From: DATFVA01 sp963839165
Lineage (GTDB): Bacteria; Bacteroidota; Ignavibacteria; Ignavibacteriales; Ignavibacteriaceae
Reading direction: 5' to 3'
Length of the DNA: 64,000 bases
NCBI GenBank assembly: GCA_963839165.1
Contig: CAWIUG010000045.1
Coordinates: forward strand, 186,001 to 250,000
Part shown: positions 17,931 through 25,933 of the stretch, piece by piece
How positions within the stretch are numbered: position 1 is the stretch's first letter
Layout of the letters: the number at the start of each line of letters is the position of its first letter
The notes under the pieces: generated by a model
The model's input: the letters and a program-made list of their open reading frames with translations, nothing else
Told to the model about the DNA's origin: nothing
Databases searched by the model: none
Translations under genes and position numbers: made by a program

Positions 17931-17985
17931 AGAACGTTTTCAGAACGTATTCAGAACGTTTTCAGAGCGTTTTCAGAACGTTTTC
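17931..17985. repeat. Five tandem copies of an 11-bp repeat
   Basis: Units are AGAACGTTTTC (17931), AGAACGTATTC (17942), AGAACGTTTTC (17953), AGAGCGTTTTC (17964) and AGAACGTTTTC (17975). Four of five contain the palindromic core AACGTT or a one-base variant; the 11-bp period puts every core on the same helix face. It lies in the divergent promoter region, so binding of a regulator or architectural protein is plausible, but no regulator can be named. Confidence 0.9.
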
Positions 17986-18010
17986 AGATAGGTGTTGTAT
18001 CGGATAAGAC

Positions 18011-18048
18011 ACGGCATTTTGTCAGTGTGGAAGGCTTAATGCCGTTTT
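18011..18048 (+). terminator. Hairpin with short T tail, possible attenuator or terminator
   Basis: ACGGCATT (18011-18018) pairs perfectly with AATGCCGT (18038-18045) across a 19-nt loop; a run of four T begins at 18045. No gene ends just upstream on the plus strand, so if functional it would act on a leader transcript initiated inside the intergenic region. The long loop and short T tail make it a weak call. Confidence 0.3.
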
Positions 18049-18183
18049 AACTGCTGGATTAATAAGAAATAAAAAAGCATTCCACGCTTTAGCTCCTGGA
18101 TATCTTTTACGAAACGTAAACCCGGCTCATCTATTAAATGTAAAATCATGGCAGTTAATTGAATTTGTGTAGTGCTAAATTGA

Positions 18184-18212
18184 TTGACTATATATGGAAG
18201 TATGGCTATATT
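18184..18212 (+). promoter_or_regulatory. Candidate sigma-70 promoter of the yceD-rpmF-fab operon
   Basis: TTGACT at 18184-18189, a 17-bp spacer, TATATT at 18207-18212; the yceD ATG follows 37 bp downstream. Consensus match and position are both good; there is no experimental support. Confidence 0.55.
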
Positions 18213-18249
18213 TCTAATCGATTTTTTGTAAAGATTGTGAGAATTTACG

Positions 18250-18756
18250 ATGAAAATTAAGATTTCGAATCTGAGTGATGGGAGTCATGAATTCAGATTC
18301 ATTGAACCCGCAAGCATGCTCGGGTTGGAATCGCCGTTTGAAGGAGATATTGAAGTTGATGTTGAGATTAACAAGGTTCACAATCAAATAATTCTGGATT
18401 CTTCAATTTTAGTTAATGGTGTTTTTGAATGCGACAGATGTACTGCCTCATTCAGCAGCCCGCTTCGTGCGGAATATAAATTAGTTTATATGCTTGGCAT
18501 TGAGCCTGTTGATACGGCATCCGATAGAATTGTTTATCTTTCTGCCGAGGCCGATTCAATTGATATCTCTGATGATGTAAGGGACTTTACGATATTGGCG
18601 ATACCTATGAAAAAATTATGCAGCGAGGCATGTAAAGGTCTCTGCAGCAGATGCGGTAAAAATCTGAATGAAGGTGACTGCACTTGCAGTAAGATTGAGA
18701 ATGACGCCAGGTGGCTCCCTTTAATGGAATTAAAAAATAAATTAAACACTAATTAA
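18250..18756 (+). CDS. yceD: YceD/DUF177 family protein (large-subunit rRNA accumulation)
   Basis: 168 aa. DUF177 proteins, found next to rpmF, are needed for 23S rRNA accumulation in the organisms studied. The family hallmarks are an internal 'CDRCTASF' cysteine pair and the C-terminal 'CSEACKGLCSRCGKNLNEGD' block with 'CTC' after it, which suggest a metal-binding end. First gene of the fatty-acid operon, with rpmF 14 bp downstream, matching the conserved yceD-rpmF-plsX-fab order of many bacteria. Confidence 0.93.
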   Translation: MKIKISNLSDGSHEFRFIEPASMLGLESPFEGDIEVDVEINKVHNQIILDSSILVNGVFECDRCTASFSSPLRAEYKLVYMLGIEPVDTASDRIVYLSAEADSIDISDDVRDFTILAIPMKKLCSEACKGLCSRCGKNLNEGDCTCSKIENDARWLPLMELKNKLNTN

Positions 18757-18770
18757 GAAACGGTAAAAAC

Positions 18771-18950
18771 ATGCCTAATCCAAAACGAAAATGGTCGAAG
18801 AGCAGAAGAGATAAGAGAAGAACTCATTATAAGGCTACTGCTCCTACGCTGGGAGTATGTTCAAATTGCGGTGAAATGAAGATGACCCACCGTGCTTGTC
18901 CCTCCTGCGGGTATTATAATGAAAAATCTATGTTTATACCCAAAACCTAA
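18771..18950 (+). CDS. rpmF: 50S ribosomal protein L32
   Basis: 59 aa. Starts 'MPNPKRKWSKSRRDKRR', the normal L32 N-terminus, and carries the zinc-ribbon cysteines as 'CSNCGE' and 'CPSCGYY' (C-x2-C ... C-x2-C), so this is the zinc-binding form. Located between yceD and plsX. Confidence 0.96.
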   Translation: MPNPKRKWSKSRRDKRRTHYKATAPTLGVCSNCGEMKMTHRACPSCGYYNEKSMFIPKT

Positions 18951-18972
18951 TTTCGAATAATAAACCTTTTTA

Positions 18973-20019
18973 ATGAACGATTCTGAACCTAACAGTACCA
19001 AGTGCAGAATAATTGTTGATGCAATGGGGGGCGATTTCGCTCCCCTTAACATCGTACAGGGTGCGGTACAGGCAGTAAATGAGATCAGTGGCATCGAATT
19101 ATTTCTGATCGGCAGATCTGACGATATTAAGAAGGTCCTTTCACAGGAAAAACTCACATTTAATGAAAATAATATCATACACGCCGATAAAGTTATAGAA
19201 ATGGCTGATAGCCCTACCAGTGCCCTGAAATCTAAGCCCGATTCGTCTATTGTGATTGGTGCTGAAATGGTAAGGGACGCAAAGGCAGATGCTTTTATAA
19301 GCGCCGGAAACACAGGTGCAATGATGGCAGCATCTACCCTGGTTATGGGAAGGATTCCTGGTGTGGGACGGCCTACCATAGGTGCGGAAATGCCGAATGT
19401 TAACGGGATTTGTTACCTCTATGATGTGGGTGCGGGGAAGGATGCAAAACCTCAGCATCTCCTTGAATATGCTGTTATGGGCTCTATTTACGCGCGTGAT
19501 ATGGGCGGAGTAAAAAATCCTGCGGTAGGTCTTCTCAGCATGGGCGAAGAGGAGGGAAAAGGAAATGAAATTTCCGAAGCTGCATGGAAACTATTGAAGC
19601 AGTCCAAACTAAACTTTATCGGCAATGTTGAGGGAAGGGATATCCTGGCAGGTAAGGTTGATGTGGTTGTATGTGATGGTTTTGTCGGTAATATCCTTCT
19701 TAAGTTTGGTGAGGCTGTTCCCCGTCTTCTAAAACACCTTTTAGCTGAGACAGCGAAGAAAAGCTTCATTGATAAAATTAAAATCGGATTGATGCGGGGA
19801 ACTTTAAGGAAAGCATTGAAGGTTATGGATTACCAGGAGCACGGAGGTGTTCCCTTGCTTGGAGTCAAAGGAATTAGTATAATTGGTCACGGATCGAGTA
19901 CACCAAGAGCTATACGTAATATGATTTTAAAAGCTAAAATCATGTACGATAAAAAATTACCGGAGAAAATCGAAAATTCTATAAAACAATATTTTGTAAA
20001 AACAGAAACTGATAAATGA
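18973..20019 (+). CDS. plsX: Phosphate acyltransferase PlsX
   Basis: Converts acyl-ACP to acyl-phosphate, the first step toward phosphatidic acid. 348 aa. Family motifs 'IIVDAMGGDFAPLNIV' at the N-terminus, 'DAFISAGNTGAMMAAS', 'DVGAGKDAKPQHLLEYA' and 'VCDGFVGNILLKFGE'. Overlaps fabH by 4 bp (ATGA). Confidence 0.96.
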   Translation: MNDSEPNSTKCRIIVDAMGGDFAPLNIVQGAVQAVNEISGIELFLIGRSDDIKKVLSQEKLTFNENNIIHADKVIEMADSPTSALKSKPDSSIVIGAEMVRDAKADAFISAGNTGAMMAASTLVMGRIPGVGRPTIGAEMPNVNGICYLYDVGAGKDAKPQHLLEYAVMGSIYARDMGGVKNPAVGLLSMGEEEGKGNEISEAAWKLLKQSKLNFIGNVEGRDILAGKVDVVVCDGFVGNILLKFGEAVPRLLKHLLAETAKKSFIDKIKIGLMRGTLRKALKVMDYQEHGGVPLLGVKGISIIGHGSSTPRAIRNMILKAKIMYDKKLPEKIENSIKQYFVKTETDK

Positions 20020-21017
20020 AAAGTAATAAATACAATGCAGTGATTACAGGGCTGGGAATGTACGTGCCCGATAAGATAATGGATAATGCTTACTTCGAAA
20101 AAATTGTGGAGACAACCGATGAATGGATTACAAGCAGAACGGGCATCAAGGAAAGAAGGCTGCTTGAAAAAGGGGCTACAAGTGATCTGGCTACCGGTGC
20201 GGCAAAAGACTTATTAGAAAAATATAATGTTTCACCAGAAGAAATAGATTGTATAATAATAGCTACTGTCACTCCTGATATGTTTTTCCCCGCAACTGCC
20301 TGCATTGTGCAGGATAATATCGGCGCAAAAAATGCCTGGGGCTTTGATCTGTCAGCTGCCTGCTCGGGATTTCTGTTTGCATTCCAGACAGGCTGCTCTC
20401 TCGTCGAAAGCGGTCAGTATAAAAAAGTCATGGTGATAGGCGCAGATAAGATGAGTTCAATTGTAGATTACACAGACAGAAACAACTGCATCTTGTTCGG
20501 TGATGCAGGTGCCGCTGTTCTGCTTGAACCGACTGAGAATAAAGCTCTCGGTATGAGAGACTCTTTGCTGAAAGTTGATGGTTCCGGACTCGAATCTCTT
20601 CATATGAAAGGGGGCGGAAGCTTAAATCCACCTTCACACGAAACGGTTGATAAGAAGATGCATTACCTGTATCAGGACGGTAAGGCTGTATTTAAGGTTG
20701 CTGTTAAGGGAATGGCTGATATATCCTATGAGATAATGCAGAAAAATAATCTGAAGGCTGATGATATTGCCTACCTTGTTCCTCACCAGGCAAATCTGAG
20801 AATAATTGATGCTACTGCTGAGAGAATGGGTATTGGAAAAGATAAGGTGATGATAAATATTGATAGATATGGAAATACAACTGCCGCCACGATCCCTCTG
20901 TGCCTGGTCGATTATTATCGTTCAGGGAGACTGAAGAAGGGTGACAACCTGATCTTCTCTGCTTTTGGTGCAGGTTATACGTGGGGTGCAATTTATGTCG
21001 TTTGGGGAATGGACTAA
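20016..21017 (+). CDS. fabH: 3-oxoacyl-ACP synthase III (KASIII)
   Basis: Condenses acetyl- (or branched acyl-) CoA with malonyl-ACP to start fatty-acid synthesis. 333 aa. The catalytic triad is complete: Cys116 ('LSAACSGFLFAF'), His257 ('LVPHQANLRI') and Asn287 ('RYGNTTAA'). Translationally coupled to plsX through a 4-bp overlap. Whether it prefers branched primers cannot be judged from the sequence. Confidence 0.96.
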   Translation: MKSNKYNAVITGLGMYVPDKIMDNAYFEKIVETTDEWITSRTGIKERRLLEKGATSDLATGAAKDLLEKYNVSPEEIDCIIIATVTPDMFFPATACIVQDNIGAKNAWGFDLSAACSGFLFAFQTGCSLVESGQYKKVMVIGADKMSSIVDYTDRNNCILFGDAGAAVLLEPTENKALGMRDSLLKVDGSGLESLHMKGGGSLNPPSHETVDKKMHYLYQDGKAVFKVAVKGMADISYEIMQKNNLKADDIAYLVPHQANLRIIDATAERMGIGKDKVMINIDRYGNTTAATIPLCLVDYYRSGRLKKGDNLIFSAFGAGYTWGAIYVVWGMD

Positions 21018-21044
21018 TTTTGTGTCATTTTATAAAAACAGTTG

Positions 21045-21959
21045 ATGAGTAAAAAAGCTTTTTTATTTCCCGGTCAGGGTTCACAGTATATAGGAATGGC
21101 TCAGGATTTATTTGAAAACTCCGTTGAAGCCAAAGAGATGATAAAAACCGCAAACGATGCTCTCGGAATAAATCTTTCCTACATAATGTTTAACGGCCCC
21201 GAAGATCAGCTCAGGCAAACTGAATTTACACAGCCCGCCATCTTTCTTCACAGCGTAGTGCTGGCAGCGCTTATCCGTACTCTCCATCCTGACGCTGCCG
21301 CTGGACATTCACTGGGTGAGTATTCGGCTCTGGTCTCTGCAAATGCCGTTCAGTTTTATGAAGCCATTAAACTCGTAAGGGTTCGCGGTAAGGCAATGCA
21401 GCAGGCTGGTGAGGAGAAGCATGGAACGATGGCTGCAGTTATAGGATTAACTCCTCAGGTTGTTGAAGAGTGCTGTTCGGAAGCCTCTTCGTATGGTATA
21501 GTTCAATGCGCTAATTTTAACTCACCGGGACAAATTGTAATTTCAGGTTCAACTGAAGGTGTTAAAAAGGGGATGGAAGTATGCAAAGGCAAAGGCGCAA
21601 AGCTGGTTAAGGAGCTTGTAGTAAGTGGTGCGTTCCACTCTCCTTTGATGGATTCTGCAAAAGAAAGTTTAAAAGAAACATTGGACACAACAAATATATA
21701 TGATGCCAGGATACCTGTTTACGTTAATGTAACTGCTAAACCGGTGCTTACTAAGGAAGAGATAAAGAAATATCTGTATGAGCAGGTTACCTCACCTGTA
21801 AGGTGGGAGGAAACCATTAACAATATGATACAAGATGGTATTGAGGAATTCTATGAAATTGGTCCCGGAAAGGTACTGCAGGGTCTTATTAAAAGAATTA
21901 ACCCCGACGTTAAGTGTTCCAATATTGATAAATATTCTGATGTGGAGAAATATATCTGA
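21045..21959 (+). CDS. fabD: Malonyl-CoA:ACP transacylase
   Basis: Loads malonyl groups onto ACP. 304 aa from the ATG at 21045; a TTG one codon earlier (21042) is the only nearby alternative. 'LFPGQGSQYIGM' at the N-terminus, nucleophile Ser89 in 'GHSLGEYSAL' and the active-site His in 'GAFHSPLM'. The stop overlaps the start of the DUF3109 gene (TGATG). Confidence 0.96.
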   Translation: MSKKAFLFPGQGSQYIGMAQDLFENSVEAKEMIKTANDALGINLSYIMFNGPEDQLRQTEFTQPAIFLHSVVLAALIRTLHPDAAAGHSLGEYSALVSANAVQFYEAIKLVRVRGKAMQQAGEEKHGTMAAVIGLTPQVVEECCSEASSYGIVQCANFNSPGQIVISGSTEGVKKGMEVCKGKGAKLVKELVVSGAFHSPLMDSAKESLKETLDTTNIYDARIPVYVNVTAKPVLTKEEIKKYLYEQVTSPVRWEETINNMIQDGIEEFYEIGPGKVLQGLIKRINPDVKCSNIDKYSDVEKYI

Positions 21960-22546
21960 TGAGTGAAAAGTTTTCAAAAGAGATTAACGGTGTGAAGATC
22001 GATCCTCAGATCTTTACTTTCAGCTTCAGCTGTAAATGTTCCGGTGAATGCTGTTATTACGGTGTTTATACCGATCTTAAAGAACACGAGATGATAATGT
22101 CGCTGAAGGATAAACTCATTCCAATGTTCGATGAGACCCAGGTTACAGATACTGAACAATGGTTCGAAGCTCCTGAAGAAGATGAGGATTTTGAATCGGG
22201 TGTTGCTGTTGGCACTGAGGTTATTAATGGAAAATGTGCTTTCCTCGACAAGAACGGGCTCTGTACACTCCAGAAACTGGCTAACCATGAGGGGGCTTAC
22301 AAGTGGAAATATAAACCTCTATATTGTATATTATTCCCCCTTACAATATATGAAAATGCCCTTACCATTGACGATGAGCATATTGACAGACTGAAAACAT
22401 GCAATCATAATCCATCAGATAAAAAAACTATATATGATTCTTGCCGGGAAGAGCTGAAGCATTTCTTCGGCGAAGATGGATTTAGGGAATTAGAGAAATA
22501 TAAAACTGAATATCTTGAAGGGTTAAAAGTGGAGAAAGTAAAATGA
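21959..22546 (+). CDS. DUF3109 family cysteine-cluster protein
   Basis: 195 aa cytosolic protein. The N-terminal cluster 'CKCSGECCYYGVYTDLKE' and later cysteines in 'NGKCAFLDKNGLCTLQ', 'PLYCILFPL' and 'KTCNH' match DUF3109, a relative of the YkgJ CxxC-type zinc/iron-binding proteins; the function is not established. It overlaps fabD upstream (1 base) and fabG downstream (4 bp), so it is translationally locked into the fatty-acid operon. Confidence 0.88.
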   Translation: MSEKFSKEINGVKIDPQIFTFSFSCKCSGECCYYGVYTDLKEHEMIMSLKDKLIPMFDETQVTDTEQWFEAPEEDEDFESGVAVGTEVINGKCAFLDKNGLCTLQKLANHEGAYKWKYKPLYCILFPLTIYENALTIDDEHIDRLKTCNHNPSDKKTIYDSCREELKHFFGEDGFRELEKYKTEYLEGLKVEKVK

Positions 22547-23304
22547 GCGGAAAAACCAAAAGAGCGATAGTTACAGGCGGTACAAGAGGGATCGGGAGGG
22601 CAATAGTTAAGGAACTCGCAGCAAAGAGCTGCTGCGGAGTGTTATTCTCTGATGTAGCTTTTATATATAACAGCTGCGATGAGTGCGCAGAAGAATTGCA
22701 GAAGGAAGTGGGTTCCCTCGATACCAAAATATACGGGTTCAAAGCCGATGCTTCCTCGCTTGAAGATGCTCAGCGTACGGTTGAAGAAGCCATTGCCAAA
22801 CTTGGAGGAGTTGACATCCTTGTTAACAATGCTGGTATTACAAGAGATAATCTGCTGCTTAGAATGACTGAAAAAGATTTCGATGACGTGATTTCTGCAA
22901 ATCTGAAGAGCGTGTTTAATTATACAAAGGCTATTCTTAAACCGATGATTCAACAGAAATATGGAAGAATAGTAAATATCGCATCGGTTGTGGGTCTTAT
23001 CGGTAATCCCGGCCAGGCTAACTATGTAGCTTCTAAAGCAGGGGTTATAGGTTTTACCAAGGCTATGGCAAGGGAACTGGCGTCGCGGAATATTACTGTA
23101 AATGCCGTTGCTCCTGGTTTTATTGAGACCAGTATGACACAGAAACTGGATGAAAAACAAAGGGAAGCTTTGCTTAAAAATGTACCTCTTGGAAGAATGG
23201 GCACACCGGAGGATATTGCTAAAGTAGTGGGTTTTTTATGCAGTCCTGAAGCCGATTATATTACCGGTCAGGTAATAGCGGTCGACGGCGGAATGACAAT
23301 GTAA
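22543..23304 (+). CDS. fabG: 3-oxoacyl-ACP reductase
   Basis: NADPH-dependent reduction of 3-ketoacyl-ACP. 253 aa classical short-chain dehydrogenase: cofactor motif 'TGGTRGIGRAIV', 'NNAGITRDNLL', catalytic 'YVASKAG' (Tyr-x3-Lys) with the Ser in 'NIASVVG', and the C-terminal 'YITGQVIAVDGGM'. A short cysteine-containing stretch ('KSCCGVLFSDVAFIYNSC') sits between the first helix and the second strand. Start overlaps the DUF3109 stop by 4 bp. Confidence 0.95.
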   Translation: MSGKTKRAIVTGGTRGIGRAIVKELAAKSCCGVLFSDVAFIYNSCDECAEELQKEVGSLDTKIYGFKADASSLEDAQRTVEEAIAKLGGVDILVNNAGITRDNLLLRMTEKDFDDVISANLKSVFNYTKAILKPMIQQKYGRIVNIASVVGLIGNPGQANYVASKAGVIGFTKAMARELASRNITVNAVAPGFIETSMTQKLDEKQREALLKNVPLGRMGTPEDIAKVVGFLCSPEADYITGQVIAVDGGMTM

Positions 23305-23373
23305 AATAATTACTTTATTTTTAAAAACTTTATTAAATTACACTAACTGAAATAAATTATAGGAGTTATAAAG

Positions 23374-23607
23374 ATGGACGTTGAAGCTAAAGTTAAAGAG
23401 ATCATAATGGACAAATTGGGTGTTGAGGATTCACAGATAACACCTGAAGCTTCGTTCACGAATGATCTTGGGGCCGATTCTTTAGACATTGTTGAACTTG
23501 TAATGGGTTTTGAGAGTGCTTTCCAGGTATCTATTCCTGATGAGGATGCTGAAAAAATAAATACAGTGGGAGACGCTACCAGGTACCTTAAAGAGAAATT
23601 AGGTTAA
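23374..23607 (+). CDS. acpP: Acyl carrier protein
   Basis: 77 aa acidic carrier; the phosphopantetheine attachment site is Ser36 in 'DLGADSLDIVEL'. Preceded by a clear ribosome site AGGAG at 23361-23365, 8 nt before the ATG. It lies between fabG and fabF with 69- and 107-bp gaps, larger than elsewhere in the operon, leaving room for an internal promoter to support high ACP expression (inference). Confidence 0.97.
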   Translation: MDVEAKVKEIIMDKLGVEDSQITPEASFTNDLGADSLDIVELVMGFESAFQVSIPDEDAEKINTVGDATRYLKEKLG

Positions 23608-23714
23608 TCTGTCAAAGTCGGGGAAATTATTTTTCTCGACTTCACTTCTTTTGATATAATGAGATATCAATCTTTTAAAGATTACCTCTATCTATTTATT
23701 CTCCGGAGAGATAT

Positions 23715-24962
23715 ATGACAAAAAGAAGAGTAGTTGTAACCGGAATGGGTGCAGTTACTCCAATTGGAATAGGTTTACCTGACTTCTGGGATGGCCTCAT
23801 CAGCGGCCGGAACGGAGTTGCGCCTATTACCAAGTTCAATACTGAGAAGTTTGACACCAGGTTTGCTGCAGAAGTTAAGAATTTCGATGCAGGTGACTAT
23901 CTTGATAAAAAGGAAACGAGAAGGCTTGATCCTTTTAATCAGTTTGCACTCGCTACTGCTATCATGGCTATGCAGGATTCGGGTTTGGATAAAAACGGTG
24001 TGGATTTGGAAAAGTTCGGGGTTATTTACGGCAGCGGTATCGGTGGAATGATAACTCTGGAGAAACAGCACTGGCTCTACTTTGAGAATAAAGACCCTCA
24101 TAAGATAAGTCCTTTCTTCGTTCCCATGATGATATCTGACATGGCTGCGGGACAAATATCCATTAAGTTCGGCTTAAAGGGTCCTAATTATGCAACTACG
24201 TCTGCCTGTGCAACTGCCTCACACGCTATATCTGATGCTTTTATTCTTATTCAGAGAGGAAGTGCCGACCTCATGATGTGCGGAGGTTCTGAGGCTGCTA
24301 TTACAGAGATGGCTATAGGCGGATTTAATGCGATGCGTGCTTTGTCAACCTGGAATGACCGATACGCCGAAGCATCCCGTCCGTTCGATTCTGAAAGAAA
24401 CGGATTTGTTATGGGCGAAGGAGCCGGTACATTAATACTGGAAGAATATGAACACGCCAAAGCCCGTGGCGCTAAAATATATGCGGAGATAGCGGGTATT
24501 GGACTAACCGGAGATGCTTATCATATAACTGCTCCATCTCCCGGGGGAGAGGGTGCTTCACGTTCTATGAAAGCTGCAATCAGTGATGCGGAAGTACAGC
24601 CTGAGGATATTGATTATATCAATGCTCATGGAACAAGTACACCTTATAACGATGTTACTGAGACCAGGGCTATTAAATCCACCTTCGGCGATCACGCTTA
24701 TCAACTTGTGGTAAGTTCAACGAAGTCGATGACAGGACACTTGCTGGGTGCAGCCGGCGGTGTTGAGGCTATTGCTACGATTCTTTCAATTATAAATGAA
24801 AAGATCCCCCCTACTATAAATCTTGATAATCCTGATCCTGAATGCGATTTGGATTACAGCGCTAAAAAAGTTACTGAGAAAAAAATTAACTTTGCAATAA
24901 GTAATACGTTTGGATTTGGCGGTCATAATGCGTCGATCTTGTTCAAAAAAGCCGGAGATTAG
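23715..24962 (+). CDS. fabF: 3-oxoacyl-ACP synthase II (KASII)
   Basis: Elongating condensing enzyme. 415 aa. Starts 'MTKRRVVVTGMGAVTPIG'. Catalytic Cys in 'TTSACATASHAI', His residues in 'HGTSTPYND' and 'TGHLLGAAGG', and the C-terminal 'NTFGFGGHNAS'. GGAGAG at 23705-23710 precedes the ATG by 4 nt. The rnc gene starts 2 bp after the stop. Confidence 0.97.
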   Translation: MTKRRVVVTGMGAVTPIGIGLPDFWDGLISGRNGVAPITKFNTEKFDTRFAAEVKNFDAGDYLDKKETRRLDPFNQFALATAIMAMQDSGLDKNGVDLEKFGVIYGSGIGGMITLEKQHWLYFENKDPHKISPFFVPMMISDMAAGQISIKFGLKGPNYATTSACATASHAISDAFILIQRGSADLMMCGGSEAAITEMAIGGFNAMRALSTWNDRYAEASRPFDSERNGFVMGEGAGTLILEEYEHAKARGAKIYAEIAGIGLTGDAYHITAPSPGGEGASRSMKAAISDAEVQPEDIDYINAHGTSTPYNDVTETRAIKSTFGDHAYQLVVSSTKSMTGHLLGAAGGVEAIATILSIINEKIPPTINLDNPDPECDLDYSAKKVTEKKINFAISNTFGFGGHNASILFKKAGD

Positions 24963-24964
24963 TC

Positions 24965-25762
24965 TTGGGTCAGTTGATATCCTGGCTTCTTGAAAAGCTA
25001 AAACAAAGCCAGGCAAGAGAACAAACCCGATATTTTTCGAAATTACTTACTCACCGTAAGTTTTCTGAACTGGAATCTGTTACAGGGGTGTCTATAAAAG
25101 ATAAGTCTTATTATATCCAGGCATTGATGCATAGATCATTTCTTGAACAGAATCCCAATTTTGCAGTTTCAAATGAAAGGCTTGAATTCCTGGGGGATTC
25201 AGTACTTAATCTAACTGTTGCTGAGTATCTTTTTGATGTATACCCCGATGAGAATGAGGGATTCCTTACAAAGGTAAGGGCGAAACTTGTTAACAGGGTG
25301 GCTCTTGCTGAAGGCGCCGAGAGGATCGGTTTGTCAAGATTTCTTCTCGTCAGTAAAAATCTGTCATCTACGTTTACTTATGGTTCGCGTACTGTGCTTG
25401 CGGATGCTTTCGAAGCATTGATAGGTGCAATATATCTTGATAACGGACTTGAAGGGGCGAGAACCTTTATCAAAAAAAATCTGATCGAACCCAGTGCCAG
25501 ACAGGGGGAACATCTTATAGATGAAAACTACAAGAGTCAGCTGCTTGAATATGCACAAGCGAATAAATTTGAGAACCCGTTATATAGGGTTACGCACGAA
25601 GAAGGTCCCCAGCATAATAGGATGTTTACAGTTCAGGTAGAAATTAATGGTGAATCGTATGGGTCAGGAAAAGGAAGAAATAAAAAAGCTGCCGAACAGA
25701 ATGCCGCTCATGCCGCAATGACCAGGATTAACCAGATTAATGACAGTCAGCAGCCTTCCTGA
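24965..25762 (+). CDS. rnc: Ribonuclease III
   Basis: Double-strand-specific endoribonuclease for rRNA and mRNA processing. 265 aa, slightly long because of an N-terminal extension before 'YYIQALMHRSF'. Signature 'NERLEFLGDSVLNL' with the catalytic acidic residues, second acidic cluster 'VLADAFEALIGAIYLD', and a C-terminal dsRNA-binding domain from about residue 185 ('KSQLLEYAQANKFENPLY', 'GSGKGRNKKAAEQNAA'). The start is taken as TTG at 24965, 2 bp after fabF; no ATG fits better. Last gene of the operon. Confidence 0.94.
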   Translation: MGQLISWLLEKLKQSQAREQTRYFSKLLTHRKFSELESVTGVSIKDKSYYIQALMHRSFLEQNPNFAVSNERLEFLGDSVLNLTVAEYLFDVYPDENEGFLTKVRAKLVNRVALAEGAERIGLSRFLLVSKNLSSTFTYGSRTVLADAFEALIGAIYLDNGLEGARTFIKKNLIEPSARQGEHLIDENYKSQLLEYAQANKFENPLYRVTHEEGPQHNRMFTVQVEINGESYGSGKGRNKKAAEQNAAHAAMTRINQINDSQQPS

Positions 25763-25933
25763 ATTCTTTTCCTTAATTTCCCTTCTATTCCTTCTCTTTT
25801 CACTATAATTTTCAGGTTTCCTTACTGGGATGATAAACCTCACCTCTATTTTTATCATTTTATAGATTTAAAACATTCCGTATTTTAGTAAGTCTAAATA
25901 TTTTTGCTAATTCAATATTAAGAGAAATTGATC

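Larger units (their letters stand above)
17735..18249. other. Gene-free divergent intergenic region
   Basis: 515 bp between the minus-strand ABC operon and the plus-strand yceD-fab operon; no credible ORF on either strand. From left to right it holds an imperfect hairpin at 17825-17846 (CCAGGGG/CCTCTGG), five tandem 11-bp repeats at 17931-17985, a hairpin with a T tail at 18011-18048, a short palindrome TTTACG-AAA-CGTAAA at 18106-18120, and the yceD promoter at 18184-18212. Both flanking operons must be initiated from here. Confidence 0.7.

Noticed and set aside
17931..17985. Possible CRISPR array
   Set aside because: Units are 11 bp with no spacers, and no cas genes are present; this is a simple tandem repeat.
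18861..19379. 172-aa minus-strand ORF over rpmF and plsX
   Set aside because: Overlaps two certain genes on the other strand; no start signal or family match.
22642..23160. 172-aa minus-strand ORF across fabG
   Set aside because: Antisense shadow of a conserved gene with low-complexity, cysteine/isoleucine-rich translation and no recognisable domain.
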